Assembly (NCBI RefSeq): GCF_018417475.1
Contig: NZ_CP054856.1
Coordinates: 1,326,001-1,390,000 of the forward strand
Direction of reading: 5' to 3'
DNA from: Novosphingobium decolorationis
GTDB taxonomy: Bacteria > Pseudomonadota > Alphaproteobacteria > Sphingomonadales > Sphingomonadaceae
DNA length: 64,000 bases
Shown in pieces: positions 1-8,988 of this stretch. The position numbers and the translations under genes are program-made. The stretch's first letter is position 1. Every line of letters begins with the position of its first letter. Below the pieces are notes generated by a model that was not told the origin of the DNA, did no database searches, and saw nothing but the letters and a program-made list of their open reading frames with translations.

Positions 1-1
1 T

Positions 2-670
2 TACGAAGCCCTCCTGCGCTGGCAACATCCCCGCCTTGGCTTCATTCCACCCGACGAGTTTATCCCGATCGCCGAAGAAAGCGGATCGATATTCGCCATC
101 GGCGAATGGGTGCTCGAGGAAGCCTGCCGCGAGGCCCAGCGCTGGCCGGGCGGAGAGAAAGTTGCGGTAAACCTGTCCGCCGTGCAGTTCTCCAAGCCCG
201 ATCTTGTCGCCACGATCCATGGCATCCTCGCCGAAACCGGTCTTTCCCCGCGCCGCCTCGAGCTCGAGATCACCGAAACCGCGATCATCGAAGACAAGCT
301 GCGCGCACTCCACTGCCTGCGCCAAATGAAGGCGATGGGGATCGGGGTGGCCATCGACGACTTCGGCACGGGCTATTCCTCACTCGACACGCTCCACTCC
401 TTTCCCTTCGACAAGATCAAGATCGACAAGTCCTTTCTCCTGCTCTCGGACACGAGCGCACAGGCCCGCGCGATCATCCGCGCCGTTCTTGCGTTGGGCA
501 AGAGCCTCGCCATTCCGGTTCTGGCCGAAGGCGTGGAGACCGAGGCGCAGCTGCGAATTCTGGAGAACGAGGGCTGCGACGAGGCACAGGGGTACTATTT
601 CGGCCGTCCTGGCGGGCCACCGAGCCACCCCCACTCCGATCTCACGCAAAAGACCGCCGTCAACACCTGA
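2..670 (+). CDS. EAL-domain c-di-GMP phosphodiesterase, C-terminal part (runs off left edge)
   Basis: The reading frame is open from base 2 to the TGA at 668-670, so the gene starts outside the window. The first visible residues carry the EAL signature (YEALLRW) of cyclic-di-GMP phosphodiesterases. Later motifs of the same domain follow in order: NLSAVQF, the ELEITE stretch with its metal-binding Glu, DDFGTGYSSL, DKIKIDKSF, and VLAEGVETEAQL near the end. All residues usually needed for hydrolysis of c-di-GMP to pGpG appear present, so the domain is probably active. It ends shortly after the EAL fold with a short polar tail. The N-terminal half (sensor or GGDEF part) cannot be seen. About 125 bases separate it from the next gene. 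Confidence 0.93.
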   Translation, partial: YEALLRWQHPRLGFIPPDEFIPIAEESGSIFAIGEWVLEEACREAQRWPGGEKVAVNLSAVQFSKPDLVATIHGILAETGLSPRRLELEITETAIIEDKLRALHCLRQMKAMGIGVAIDDFGTGYSSLDTLHSFPFDKIKIDKSFLLLSDTSAQARAIIRAVLALGKSLAIPVLAEGVETEAQLRILENEGCDEAQGYYFGRPGGPPSHPHSDLTQKTAVNT

Positions 671-795
671 CACACGATGTCTCAGGGTGACGCGCCTGCC
701 AGCCTGCTGGCGCGCTTGATCGAGAACATGGACAGGCATCCCAACCTCGCGCACGGTGCAGATCTGCCCGCGGCCTTGTGAGGAGACCTTTGCCG

Positions 796-1734
796 ATGAA
801 GTCGATCGCCACCTTGACGATGAACCCGACCATCGATGTTTCCTACGACGTCGCCGAAATGCGGCACACCCACAAGATGCGCACCGACAACGAGTGGTAC
901 GCCCCTGGCGGCGGGGGGCTCAACGTCGCCCGCGTGTTCGTGCGGCTCGGCGGAAACGCGCGCTCGTTCTACCTATCGGGCGGAGCCACCGGCCCTGCGC
1001 TCGATGGCCTAGTCGATCTTCATCAACTGGTCCGTACGCGCATAGCCATTACCGGCCCCACCCGGGTCGCTTCGGCCGTGCTGGAACGCCAGAGCGGCAA
1101 GGAATACCGCTTCACCCCGCAAGGGCCGCGCATCGCGCCCGGCGAATGGAATGAATGCCTCGACCAACTGGACGAAACGGATGCCGACATCGTGGTCCTC
1201 AGCGGCTCGCTGCCTCCCGGCGTCCCCGATGACTTCTACGCGCAGGCCACGAGACGCCTGCGTCGCAAAGGGATCGAGGTGGTACTCGACAGCTCTGCCC
1301 CTGCCCTCTCCCATGGCATTGCCGAGGGCGACCTGCTGCTGGTCAAACCCAGTTCGGGCGAACTGGAAAGTTACCTAGGGACTTCCCTCAGCGGGCATTC
1401 CGCCATAGCCGACGCCGCCCGTCGCATTGTCGCAGAAGGCAAGGCCAGACTGGTTGCCGTAACTCTGGGGCATGAGGGGGCAATTCTGGCGCGGGCCGAC
1501 GGTGCCTGGTTCCTCCCGGCATTGCCGATCGAAGCGGCAAGCGCGGTGGGGGCAGGCGACAGCTTTGTCGCGGCAATGGTCTATGCTCTCGCGCGGGGCG
1601 ATGATGATCTCGCCGCATTCCGCATGGGGCTTGCCGCGGGAACCGCCGCCGTGCTGCGCGCAGGTACCGGGCTTGCACAAGCGGCCGACATCGCCCGCCT
1701 ACTTAGACAAGTGCCTGATCCCGAACCACTATGA
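796..1734 (+). CDS. PfkB-family sugar kinase (1-phosphofructokinase / 6-phosphofructokinase 2-like)
   Basis: The protein is a ribokinase/PfkB-fold kinase expected to phosphorylate a phosphorylated sugar such as fructose phosphate with ATP. It opens with the LTMNPTIDVSY strand typical of the FruK/PfkB/LacC branch, has the glycine-rich substrate segment APGGGGLNVARV, and ends with the family signature GAGDSFVAAM, whose Asp is the catalytic base. An in-frame GTG lies 18 bases upstream at 778, but ATG 796 is preceded by AGGAGA at a spacing of 9, so 796 is preferred (312 residues, normal for the family). It stands alone between the EAL gene and an insertion sequence. Substrate choice between fructose-1-P, fructose-6-P and tagatose-6-P cannot be fixed from sequence. 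Confidence 0.92.
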   Translation: MKSIATLTMNPTIDVSYDVAEMRHTHKMRTDNEWYAPGGGGLNVARVFVRLGGNARSFYLSGGATGPALDGLVDLHQLVRTRIAITGPTRVASAVLERQSGKEYRFTPQGPRIAPGEWNECLDQLDETDADIVVLSGSLPPGVPDDFYAQATRRLRRKGIEVVLDSSAPALSHGIAEGDLLLVKPSSGELESYLGTSLSGHSAIADAARRIVAEGKARLVAVTLGHEGAILARADGAWFLPALPIEAASAVGAGDSFVAAMVYALARGDDDLAAFRMGLAAGTAAVLRAGTGLAQAADIARLLRQVPDPEPL

Positions 1735-1793
1735 TCTATACTGATTCGCTTTTTACGGAGGTTTTTCCGCTTGACGCAGGTGCAGCAATTATA

Positions 1794-2954
1794 CCAAGGT
1801 GCATTGATCAGTACCCATGTGCCCATTGGCGCATTCCGATGGACATGATGCGCCAGGGCTGATCGACGAGCTTGTTCCATGCGAAGCAGCAGTGGTCGAC
1901 GATGTCGTCGTAGGATTTGAAGATGCGGTTCGACAGCCAGTTGTCGCGCATGAACTGCCAGACGTTTTCGACTGGGTTGAGTTCGGGGCATCTCGGCGGC
2001 AGCGGCATCAGGGTGATGTTGGGAGGCACGACCAGTTCGGCCGATCCGTGCCATCCGGCCTGATCGAGCAGGAGGACTGCATGCGCGCCTGGCGCGACGT
2101 GGAAGGCAATTTCCTCGAGATGCATGCTCATTGCCTCGCTGTTGCAACGGGGCATGACGATGCCGGCGGCCTTGCCTTCGGCGGGACAGATCGCGCCGAA
2201 CAGCCATGCCGAGGAGCGACGCTGGTCCTTCGGCGCCGATGGCCGGGTTCCGCGCTTCGCCCAGCGCCGGGTAAGCTTGGTCTGCTGGCCGATGCGGGCC
2301 TCGTCCTGCCACCATAGCTCTATCGGCGTTCCTCTCGGGAGCCGCCGCTTGATTTGCGCCAGACGGGCGCCGAAGTTTTTTTAAAATCGACGATGTCATC
2401 GCGCTTCTGGCCACGATGGCGCGGCCGGGCCGAGAGCTTGCGATAACCCATCGCACGAAGCTCGCGCCCGAGAGTGTGGCGTGTGACCGACAGCTCGAAC
2501 TCGTCCCAGACCCACAGCGCCAGGTCAGCAAGCCGCCAACGCACGACGCCATGCGCCGCGGGGATCGGCCCCGCCTCGACGATCTCGGCGAGCCGGGCGC
2601 GCTGCTCGTCGTTCAGGATCGAAGCCCGCCCCGGAGCTTTGCGCGTTGCCAGACCGTCGGGACCTCCGTCGTTGAACCGCAGAACCCAGTCGCGCACGAT
2701 CTGCAGCGTCACGCCGGCAATCTTCGCCGCTTCGCTGCGACTGCCGCCGTCCAGGATCAGCGCAACAGCCAACAGGCGTCGGACCTGATCGGCATCGCCA
2801 CTTCGTCGTGCAAACCCTCGCAAATCCGCCGATGTGTAGTCAGATCGAACCCCAATCGCTGCCGCCATCGCAAGCCTCCATGTGCCTGCCATGATGAATC
2901 AGAAAATCACCAGCTTGGAAAGCGAGGACGTGAGTCAGCCTCAGCGCGCCTTGG
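1794..2954. mobile_element. Complete IS630-family insertion sequence
   Basis: The 1161-bp element begins CCAAGGTGCATTGA at 1794. Its other end, read inwards on the minus strand from 2954, is CCAAGGCGCGCTGA: imperfect terminal inverted repeats with 11 of the first 14 positions matching. Each end is flanked by TA (1792-1793 and 2955-2956), the target duplication characteristic of the IS630/Tc1-mariner group. The single transposase gene fills the element on the minus strand. It sits between the PfkB kinase gene and the MATE gene and does not obviously interrupt a coding frame. Because ends, target duplication and catalytic residues are preserved, it looks recently inserted and potentially active. 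Confidence 0.93.
1808..2868 (-). CDS. IS630-family transposase, produced by -1 frameshift
   Basis: The first frame (2868 down to about 2380) carries the N-terminal helix-turn-helix domain (SRSEAAKIAGVTLQIVRDWV). At an A7 run (about 2377-2383 on the plus strand, as T7) the frame must slip by -1 to continue as KKNFGARLAQIKRRLP. The second frame holds the DDE catalytic domain: WWQDEARIG, LLDQAGWH and ELNPVENVW supply the three acidic residues. There is no stop in either frame around the slip. An A-run at this junction, giving DFKKNF, is usual in IS630 elements, so I read this as programmed frameshifting rather than decay. ATG 2868 is preceded by GGAGG with spacing 6; an upstream ATG at 2892 lacks a good site. 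Confidence 0.9.
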
Positions 2955-3349
2955 TATTAGCCGGCACTTTCGCAAGTGCAGCATGATTTTGCGATAAACC
3001 GCCCACTCACTTCGCATCGGCACAATCCCTTAGGTCCAATACGGGACATTTTGGGCGCCTGACGCAAGCATATTTGCAATTATTGCTTTTCAGGCGGACA
3101 TTTCTGTTGCACATTCCTCTCGAACAGTCTTTTAGACCGATACGAGTTTTGAAGAGGTTGGGAGAGAGCGCGCCGGGGGACACCTCCGGCGCGCCGATTT
3201 TTAAGGGGACCATCCTGGGGTTGAGGCACCGCCTCCCCCTCCCCCATCGCCCCCTTGTCTGTCATTCCGAAGCCAGGATTGCTCCGCAAGGCGCGTTCGG
3301 GTAGCGCGGAGCGCGCTGCAACCCACACGTCTGGAATGCCCTACTCCCC
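2955..3349. other. Intergenic stretch without a supported gene
   Basis: These 395 bases between the IS630 element and the MATE gene contain no reading frame with family resemblance or a convincing ribosome-binding site. Around 3060-3140 the base composition drops towards AT relative to its surroundings. Small open frames here (for example 3007-3213 minus and 3074-3304 plus) overlap each other and look accidental. Confidence 0.6.
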
Positions 3350-4684
3350 GTGCGCCACTCTGCTACCCCGCCCTCGCTGTCTGCCCAGCTCTGGTCGATC
3401 GCGTTTCCCGCGATGCTCACCAATGTGGCGACGGCCCTGTTCGGACTGGCCGACATGTGGGCGATTGGACGGCTTGGAGATCCTGCAGCGCAAGGGGCTG
3501 TCGAACTCGGCGCGAAGTTCACGATGGGCCTGCTCAACGTCTTCAACTTCCTGCGCACCGGCACGATTGCCCTGACGGCTCAAGGGTCGGGCCGCAGCGA
3601 TTTCGACGCGCAAGCGACCACTCTCGTGCGCGCCCTCGCCGTGGCACTGGGCATCGGAGTGCTGCTGATCGGCGCGATGCCGCTGGCGATCCCTGCAGGT
3701 CTCGATTTCCTCGGGGCTCATGGCACCTTGCGCGAGGAAGCCCACGCCTACGTAGCTCTGCGCTATTGGGCCGCGCCGCTGTGGCTTCTCAATTGCGTCC
3801 TTATCGGCTGGCTTGTCGGCCAGCGAATGGTCCGCCATGTCCTTGCCGTCGAGATCACGACCAACATCGTGCATGTCGCCCTCGATCTGGTGCTCGTCCT
3901 GGGAGCAGGCTGGGGCGTCGAAGGCGTGGCGCTGGCAAGTCTGCTGTCCGAGGGTCTTCGCCTTGTCCTCCTGATCGGGATTGCCCTCCATCGTCCCGCA
4001 TCGCGTATCGCGGCGCGCCAGGTGTTTCGCGCGGAGACCTGGCAGCGCAGCGCACTGGCCCGCCTCTTCGCGCTCAACCGCGATCTGTTCCTCCGCACGC
4101 TGCTCTTGACCGGCGCCATGATGCTCTTTGCGCGCACAGGCGCCCAGGCTGGCCCCGTCACTCTCGCGGCGAACGGTATCCTGTTCCAGCTTTTCATGCT
4201 GGCCACCCTTCTGCTCGACGGCTTCGAGAACGCGGCGCAGGTGCTGTGCGGCGAGGCCTACGGCGCGTGCGAAGCCCAGCGCTTTCGGCACACCGTGCGC
4301 CTCGCTCTGGGCTGGGGCGCGGTCATGGGGTGCGCCCTCTCGCTCATCTACCTGGCCGCCGCGCCCAGCCTCGCCGACGCGTTCACCGCATCGCCGCAGG
4401 TCCGCGCCGCCAGCCAGGAGTACATCGTCTGGATCATGGTGCTCCCCGCCGTAGGCATGGCCTCTTTCGTGCTCGACGGGGTTTTCGTCGGGGCAGGCTG
4501 GACGCGCGCAATGATGGGTACGATGGCCCTGGCCCTGGCCCTCTATGTCGCGCTGCTATGGCTGCTGTCCCCCTTGGGCAATCACGGCCTGTGGCTCGCC
4601 TTCACGGTGCTGTTCATCGCACGCGCGGCCAGCCAGTTCGCCGTCCTGCCCCGGCTTACGAAACGGGAGTTTGCCGAAATCTAG
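3350..4684 (+). CDS. MATE-family multidrug/toxin efflux transporter (DinF-like)
   Basis: The 444-residue protein is almost entirely hydrophobic with about twelve predicted membrane spans. It begins with the MATE-type first helix (LWSIAFPAMLTNVATALFGL followed by ADMWAIGRLG) and has the matching second-half segment around LAANGILFQLFMLATLLLDG. The family exchanges sodium or protons for cationic drugs and metabolites across the inner membrane. The start is GTG at 3350; length is typical. Its stop overlaps the stop of the convergent methyltransferase gene by 3 bases. The DinF branch is suggested by the LFGLADMWAIGRLG segment, but the substrate is unknown. Confidence 0.92.
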   Translation: MRHSATPPSLSAQLWSIAFPAMLTNVATALFGLADMWAIGRLGDPAAQGAVELGAKFTMGLLNVFNFLRTGTIALTAQGSGRSDFDAQATTLVRALAVALGIGVLLIGAMPLAIPAGLDFLGAHGTLREEAHAYVALRYWAAPLWLLNCVLIGWLVGQRMVRHVLAVEITTNIVHVALDLVLVLGAGWGVEGVALASLLSEGLRLVLLIGIALHRPASRIAARQVFRAETWQRSALARLFALNRDLFLRTLLLTGAMMLFARTGAQAGPVTLAANGILFQLFMLATLLLDGFENAAQVLCGEAYGACEAQRFRHTVRLALGWGAVMGCALSLIYLAAAPSLADAFTASPQVRAASQEYIVWIMVLPAVGMASFVLDGVFVGAGWTRAMMGTMALALALYVALLWLLSPLGNHGLWLAFTVLFIARAASQFAVLPRLTKREFAEI

Positions 4685-5325
4685 CTCACCTCGCCCCGCC
4701 GATATATGAGAAGCAGGTTGTTGGCGGGCATCTCGACACGCCGAGTGCGCGAAAACCCGCAGTGCGTGGCCAACGCGTCCACATCGGAGAGCTGCCGCAG
4801 CCCCCAGGCCGGATTGCGCGCCTTGAGCGATTGATCGAACTCGAGGTTGGACGGTGCGGTTGCGACATCGGCCTCCCGGTAGGGACCATAGAGGATCAAT
4901 GGCGCGCCTGCATTCAGCCTCTCTGCCGCGCCGGTAAAGAGCCCTTGCGTCGCGCTCCAAGGACTGATGTGCACCATGTTGATGCAGACCATGGCATCCG
5001 CACGGTCCACCGGCCAGTCGGCAGGCTGCGACGCATCCAGGCTCACGGGTGCACGCAGGTTCGAGAGGCCTTGCTGCGCGCTCCAGCCCGCGATGGACGC
5101 GCAGGCATCGGGATCGGGGTCGGAAGGCTGCCACACGAACCCCGGGAGCCCTGCCGCGAAATGCACGGCATGCTCACCACTCCCGCTCGCCACTTCCAGC
5201 ACGAGCCCATTCCCGGGCAATTCCTCGCGCAGGAGCTCCAGGATCGGCGCGCGGTTGCGCAGCGTGGCGGGGGCGTGGCGGCGTGGATCGGGCGAACCGG
5301 GATCGAGCGGCGTTGTGTAACTCAT
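4681..5325 (-). CDS. DUF938-family SAM-dependent methyltransferase
   Basis: The 214-residue protein has a class I SAM-binding motif VLEVASGSGEHAVHFA near residues 42-57 and the DUF938 features WQPSDPDPDA and CINMVHISPW. Members of the family are small soluble methyltransferase-like proteins; no reaction is established for most. It begins MSYTTPLDPGSPDPRRHAPAT, the usual start of the family. It is convergent with the MATE gene and lies just downstream (on the minus strand) of the end of the chemotaxis operon, separated by a short gap, so it could be read from the chemotaxis promoter but shows no functional link to it. Confidence 0.88.
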   Translation of the reverse strand: MSYTTPLDPGSPDPRRHAPATLRNRAPILELLREELPGNGLVLEVASGSGEHAVHFAAGLPGFVWQPSDPDPDACASIAGWSAQQGLSNLRAPVSLDASQPADWPVDRADAMVCINMVHISPWSATQGLFTGAAERLNAGAPLILYGPYREADVATAPSNLEFDQSLKARNPAWGLRQLSDVDALATHCGFSRTRRVEMPANNLLLIYRRGEVS

Positions 5326-5348
5326 GCTCCGGACTTACCCGTTGCTCA

Positions 5349-5672
5349 TCAGTCCCACAATCCCAGCGCATCCTGCGAAGGCCCGCCTTCGATCGGCACT
5401 TCGCAGCAGGTCACGCTGTCATCCATGAAGCCACAGAAACGCGAACGCAGAGCCTCAAGGCTGATACGACGCATCTCACTCTCACTGAAACCAGCCGCGA
5501 GTATGGCTGCCAGCGCACGCTGTTTCTGGGCGATCAGGTCGATCGCCTGGAGCTCGCGCAAGTGACGCGCAGCGAAGTTTTCGTCGCGGCACAGGACTTC
5601 GCCCAGGGCTTCGACCTCGGTGCCCAGTTCGAGCAGGACATCGGCCATCGCGTTGAACTTGGGTTCATCCAT
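5349..5672 (-). CDS. Small helical protein at the end of the chemotaxis operon (FlgN/FliT-like?)
   Basis: A 107-residue acidic, mostly helical protein. ATG 5672 has GGAG (plus-strand 5681-5684) at a spacing of 8; an in-frame GTG at 5690 overlaps the cheW stop. The pattern LLELGTEVEALGEVLCRDEN followed by a KQRALAAIL segment resembles the heptad arrangement of flagellar export chaperones such as FlgN or FliT, but this is a resemblance in pattern only. It is the last gene of the che operon, about 15 bases after cheW, so a role in chemotaxis or flagellar assembly is plausible. The C-terminal 40 residues contain a CC pair and match no family I recognise. Confidence 0.7.
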   Translation of the reverse strand: MDEPKFNAMADVLLELGTEVEALGEVLCRDENFAARHLRELQAIDLIAQKQRALAAILAAGFSESEMRRISLEALRSRFCGFMDDSVTCCEVPIEGGPSQDALGLWD

Positions 5673-5686
5673 TGCATACGCTCCGC

Positions 5687-6127
5687 TCACGCCGCGAAGG
5701 CGACCTCTCCGGAAGCGCTCAGCGCGTTGAGGTCCAGCACCATGACCATCTGCTCCTCGATCGCGACAAGGCCTTCGAGGAAGGGCAGCACTTCGTCATA
5801 GCCCGCCGTGGGTGCGGGTTGCAGGTCTTCGGTGTTGAGGCCGACGATATCGCTCACCGAATCCACGATCAGACCTTGCGACTGGCCCTTGACCTGACAC
5901 ACGATGATCGCGTGACGCGGCGTGGCCTCGGTCGCCGGCCACCCCAGTCGGGCCGCGAGGTCAACAACGGGTAGCACCGTCCCGCGCAAGTTGACCACGC
6001 CAGAGACATAGTGCGGCACACGGGGCATCGGGGTCACCGGTGTCCACGCGCGGATTTCCCGTATAGCCATGATATCGAGGGCGAAAATCTGCCCCGCAAC
6101 TTCGAATGTGATCAGTTCGCGGTACAT
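5687..6127 (-). CDS. cheW: Chemotaxis coupling protein CheW
   Basis: CheW bridges chemoreceptors and the CheA kinase in receptor arrays. The 146-residue protein is a single CheW domain: LITFEVAGQIFALDIMAIREI at the N-terminus, the VVNLRGTVLPVVDLAARLG core, and GLIVDSVSDIV in the second lobe. The start codon at 6127 is preceded by a full AGGAGGT (plus-strand 6134-6140). It lies 28 bases after cheY in a minus-strand operon with cheA, cheR, cheB and cheD, so it most likely works with those proteins. Confidence 0.96.
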   Translation of the reverse strand: MYRELITFEVAGQIFALDIMAIREIRAWTPVTPMPRVPHYVSGVVNLRGTVLPVVDLAARLGWPATEATPRHAIIVCQVKGQSQGLIVDSVSDIVGLNTEDLQPAPTAGYDEVLPFLEGLVAIEEQMVMVLDLNALSASGEVAFAA

Positions 6128-6155
6128 GGGAGCACCTCCTTGGTGTTGCTTTGGG

Positions 6156-6527
6156 TTAGTGAGCCACCCGGCGCACGGCCGCGACCAGCTTTTCGGTGTC
6201 GAAGGGCTTCACGATCCACCCGGTTGCCCCCGCCGCGCGGGCCCGCGCCTTCTTCTCGTCGGAGCTCTCGGTGGTCAGAACCAGGATCGGACGGTCGCGA
6301 TGGCGCGTGCCGCCACGCACCTGCTCGATGAGTCCGAAGCCATCGAGACGCGGCATGTTGATGTCGGTGATCACGACATCCACCTCATTCACCGCCAACC
6401 ACTCGAGCGCCGAGACGCCATCGTCCGCCTGCGACACCTCGAAGCCGTTGGTGGAAAGCGCATGGTTGAGCAGCGCCCGCATGGAGGCACTGTCATCGAC
6501 AGTCAGGATACGGGTATTCTTGGACAT
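6156..6527 (-). CDS. cheY: Single-domain response regulator CheY
   Basis: A 123-residue receiver domain with the acidic pair in ILTVDDSASMR, the phospho-acceptor Asp in VVITDINMPRLDG, the Thr of VLTTESS and the Lys of GWIVKPF, so all phosphotransfer residues are present. Phosphorylated by CheA, it would act on the flagellar motor switch. ATG 6527 (MSKNTRIL) gives the normal length; the frame is open further upstream but that part overlaps cheD and is not coding. It lies 16 bases downstream of cheD and upstream of cheW in the same operon. Confidence 0.95.
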   Translation of the reverse strand: MSKNTRILTVDDSASMRALLNHALSTNGFEVSQADDGVSALEWLAVNEVDVVITDINMPRLDGFGLIEQVRGGTRHRDRPILVLTTESSDEKKARARAAGATGWIVKPFDTEKLVAAVRRVAH

Positions 6528-6543
6528 TGCGTGCCTCGCTTGG

Positions 6544-7101
6544 TCAAAACAGTTCGACATCGCCCCGCGGAGCCGGGCGCGCGATGGGTTGGGTACGAAC
6601 TTCCACGGGAGCATCGGAGCTGGAAACCGACCGGCAACGGACCATCCCGGACTGCGGCCGGAAATCCACCCTCCGCGCATTGCTGCCTCCCAGGTCCTCG
6701 CGGACGAGCTCGATGCGCTCGCGCAGCAGGAATCCCCGGGCGAACTCGGCGTTGGCGGTCCCGATCTGCTGCATCCCCGAGCGGATGTTCGCGCCGCCAT
6801 AGAGGTGCGCCCGCAGCCGGTCCTTGCGCGCGCCGTAGTTGAGCATCTCGTTGATGAGCATCTCCATGAGGTAGACCCCGTAGTGGACGTCGACCTGGCC
6901 GCGGTCGTGGCTTGCAGGCGGCTCGGGCAGGAGGAAGTGATTCATGCCGCCAAGCTCCACCGCCGGATCGTAGAGGCACGTCGCGACGCACGAGCCGAGC
7001 ACGGTGCTCAGTTCCACCCGCGCGCCCGAGCTCACCTTGAACTGCCCTTGAAGCACGGTCAGCTTCACATTCCCGTTGTTCATGAAATCAAGACCCGACA
7101 T
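6544..7101 (-). CDS. cheD: Chemoreceptor glutamine deamidase CheD
   Basis: CheD deamidates specific glutamines of chemoreceptors to glutamate, tuning adaptation. The 185-residue protein keeps the catalytic Cys in VLGSCVATCLYDP, the catalytic His in GGMNHFLLPE and the downstream LYGGANIRSGMQQIG segment. Its ATG shares one base with the TGA of the preceding cheB frame (TGATG), so translation of the two is coupled. A proline- and arginine-containing tail of about 30 residues extends beyond the conserved core. Confidence 0.94.
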   Translation of the reverse strand: MSGLDFMNNGNVKLTVLQGQFKVSSGARVELSTVLGSCVATCLYDPAVELGGMNHFLLPEPPASHDRGQVDVHYGVYLMEMLINEMLNYGARKDRLRAHLYGGANIRSGMQQIGTANAEFARGFLLRERIELVREDLGGSNARRVDFRPQSGMVRCRSVSSSDAPVEVRTQPIARPAPRGDVELF

Positions 7102-8122
7102 CAGGCTGCCCTATTCAGCGCATGGCGCGCGATCCGGTTGATAGGGGCGACCACACGCGCGCCCCCGAGGGCGATGGCCGCGCGCGGCATTCCAAAGACC
7201 GTGCAGGTGCTTTCATCCTGTGCGATCGTATGCGCCCCGGTTTCCGCCATCGCCAGGAGGCCCTGCGCGCCGTCCCGCCCCATGCCGGTGAGCAGAATGC
7301 CCACGGCCTCGGCGCCAACGGTCTGCGCGACCGAACCGAACAGCACGTCAACGCTGGGGCAATGGCCGGAGACAGGCTCCCCCCGGCGCAGCTTGGCATG
7401 AAAGGTGCCGCTCCCCCGCACCAGCAGGTGATGATCCGGCTCGGCCGCAAGATAGACGTTACCCGCGACCAGCGGCATGTCGTTGACCGCCACCTGCACC
7501 GGCGCCGGGCAGATCTTGTCCAGTGTGCGCGCGATCGCAGGTGCAAAGCGCGGGTTGACGTGCTGGACGATCACCGTGGGCGGACAGTCGACCGGAAACT
7601 CGCGAAGGAGGACCTGCAAGGCCTCGACGCCGCCGGTCGAGGAGCCGATGGCGATCAGCTTCGCATCGCGCCGGATCACGCGGCGGCTTTCTTCGGCAAC
7701 CACGGGCGAGACCCGGGCGGGCTTGGGGAAGCGCACCTGAGCCGCGTCGTGAATGAGCCGCCCCAGTTCTCCGCTGTCGTTGAGCGCGAGCTTTCCCGAG
7801 GGATCGTACTTCGAATAGCAATTGACCGCCCCCAGCGCGAGCGCACGCGCGGTTACGTCATTGCCTTCCTGCGTCGCCCCGGACACGATGATGACCGGCG
7901 TCGGGCGCAGCGTCATGATCTTCTCGAGGAAGGCAAGGCCGTTCATACCCGGCATCTCGATAGCGTCACGACGTCGGGATCGTGTTTCTTGATCAGTTCA
8001 CGCGCTTCGGCCGCGTTGGACGCGGTGTCGACCACGGTAATGTCGGGCTGCTCGCTGAGGCGCGACAGGAGGATCGCGCGCATGGTGGCCGAATCGTCGA
8101 CAATGAGCACACGCACCGTCAT
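7101..8122 (-). pseudogene. cheB: cheB, protein-glutamate methylesterase, frameshifted within the receiver domain
   Basis: The gene starts at ATG 8122 ([19 protein letters not shown]), overlapping the cheR stop as ATGA. The receiver frame reads to DPDVVTL and then runs into a TGA at 7943-7945, after 59 residues. In the other frame the same protein resumes as [16 protein letters not shown] and continues intact to 7101. Comparison with the second cheB in this window (VTLDVEMPGMSG) shows that about four bases, including the phospho-acceptor Asp codon, are missing. The methylesterase domain is complete: IGSSTGGVEAL (Ser), VIVQHVNP (His) and LTGMGRDGAQGL (Asp). The stop overlaps an in-frame ATG at 7946 as ATGA, so the catalytic half could still be made by reinitiation (281 residues). 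Sequencing error is the main alternative. Confidence 0.88.
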
Positions 8123-8988
8123 GCGACGCTCCTCTGGTAGATCGTGGGACCGACAAGGTTCAGCATGTTCATGGCAGGGCCGGTGACTCGCTCGGAATGT
8201 CCGATGTAGAGGTAGCCTCCCGGGTGCAGCGCTTCACAGAACCGCTGGACCAGTCGTTCCTTGGTCGGGTTGTCGAAATAGATCATGACATTGCGACAGA
8301 AGATGCAATCGAACCGCCCTCGGATCGGCCAGTCCCCCAGGAGATTGAGCAACCGGAAGCGCACGATGGATCGCGCGGTATCGTGAATGACCGCCTCGTC
8401 TCCGCGTTCCACCACCCAGGCACTGCGCAGCGCCTCGGGCACGGGCTTCAGGTCCTTGGCCGCATACGTCGCGGCCTTGCCGGCTTCCACCGCATGGGGG
8501 GCCAGATCGGTGGCCAGAACGCGCAGATCGGCCCGCGCCAATTGCTGGCCTTCGTGGCGGTCGCGCCCCAGGAGCGACATGGTGATCGACCAGGTTTCCT
8601 CGCCGCTCGAACAGCCAGCAGACCAGACCCGAACCTTTCCCCCGTCCTTCAGCGTGCGCACGAGGTGTGGGCGCAGTTGGGCTTGCAGGTGCTCGAAATG
8701 GTGCGCCTCGCGGTAGAAGAAGGTGTGGTTGGTGGTCAGAGCGGCCACGGCCCGGTTCAGTTCGCTCCGGTCCGAGCGCAGGCGCTGAATATATTTCCCG
8801 AACGTGACGAGACCGCTTGCCCGGACCAGTGGTGCCAGCCGCGAATAGACCAGCATCGACTTGCCCGAGGGCAGGACGATACCCGCCGCCTCGTGCACGA
8901 TCTTCGCGACTTCCGCGAAGTCGGCCGGACCATAGATATCAGGGCTGATCCCCGGTATCGCATCGGACATTTCCAGCGTCGCGTTCAC
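8119..8988 (-). CDS. cheR: Chemotaxis protein methyltransferase CheR
   Basis: CheR transfers methyl groups from SAM to receptor glutamates. The 289-residue protein has the N-terminal helical CheR domain ([18 protein letters not shown], in which NHTFFYRE is characteristic) and the SAM-binding domain with [29 protein letters not shown] and [15 protein letters not shown]. Its ATG overlaps the end of cheA and its TGA overlaps the start of cheB, both as ATGA, indicating a translationally coupled operon. Confidence 0.96.
   Translation of the reverse strand: MNATLEMSDAIPGISPDIYGPADFAEVAKIVHEAAGIVLPSGKSMLVYSRLAPLVRASGLVTFGKYIQRLRSDRSELNRAVAALTTNHTFFYREAHHFEHLQAQLRPHLVRTLKDGGKVRVWSAGCSSGEETWSITMSLLGRDRHEGQQLARADLRVLATDLAPHAVEAGKAATYAAKDLKPVPEALRSAWVVERGDEAVIHDTARSIVRFRLLNLLGDWPIRGRFDCIFCRNVMIYFDNPTKERLVQRFCEALHPGGYLYIGHSERVTGPAMNMLNLVGPTIYQRSVA

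Noticed and set aside
3007-3213. Small minus-strand ORF after the IS element
   Set aside because: No ribosome-binding site or family resemblance; overlaps an equally poor plus-strand frame.
3457-5565. A 702-codon plus-strand frame covering the MATE gene and its neighbour
   Set aside because: Out of frame with the transporter and opposite to the methyltransferase; Arg-rich shadow without motifs.
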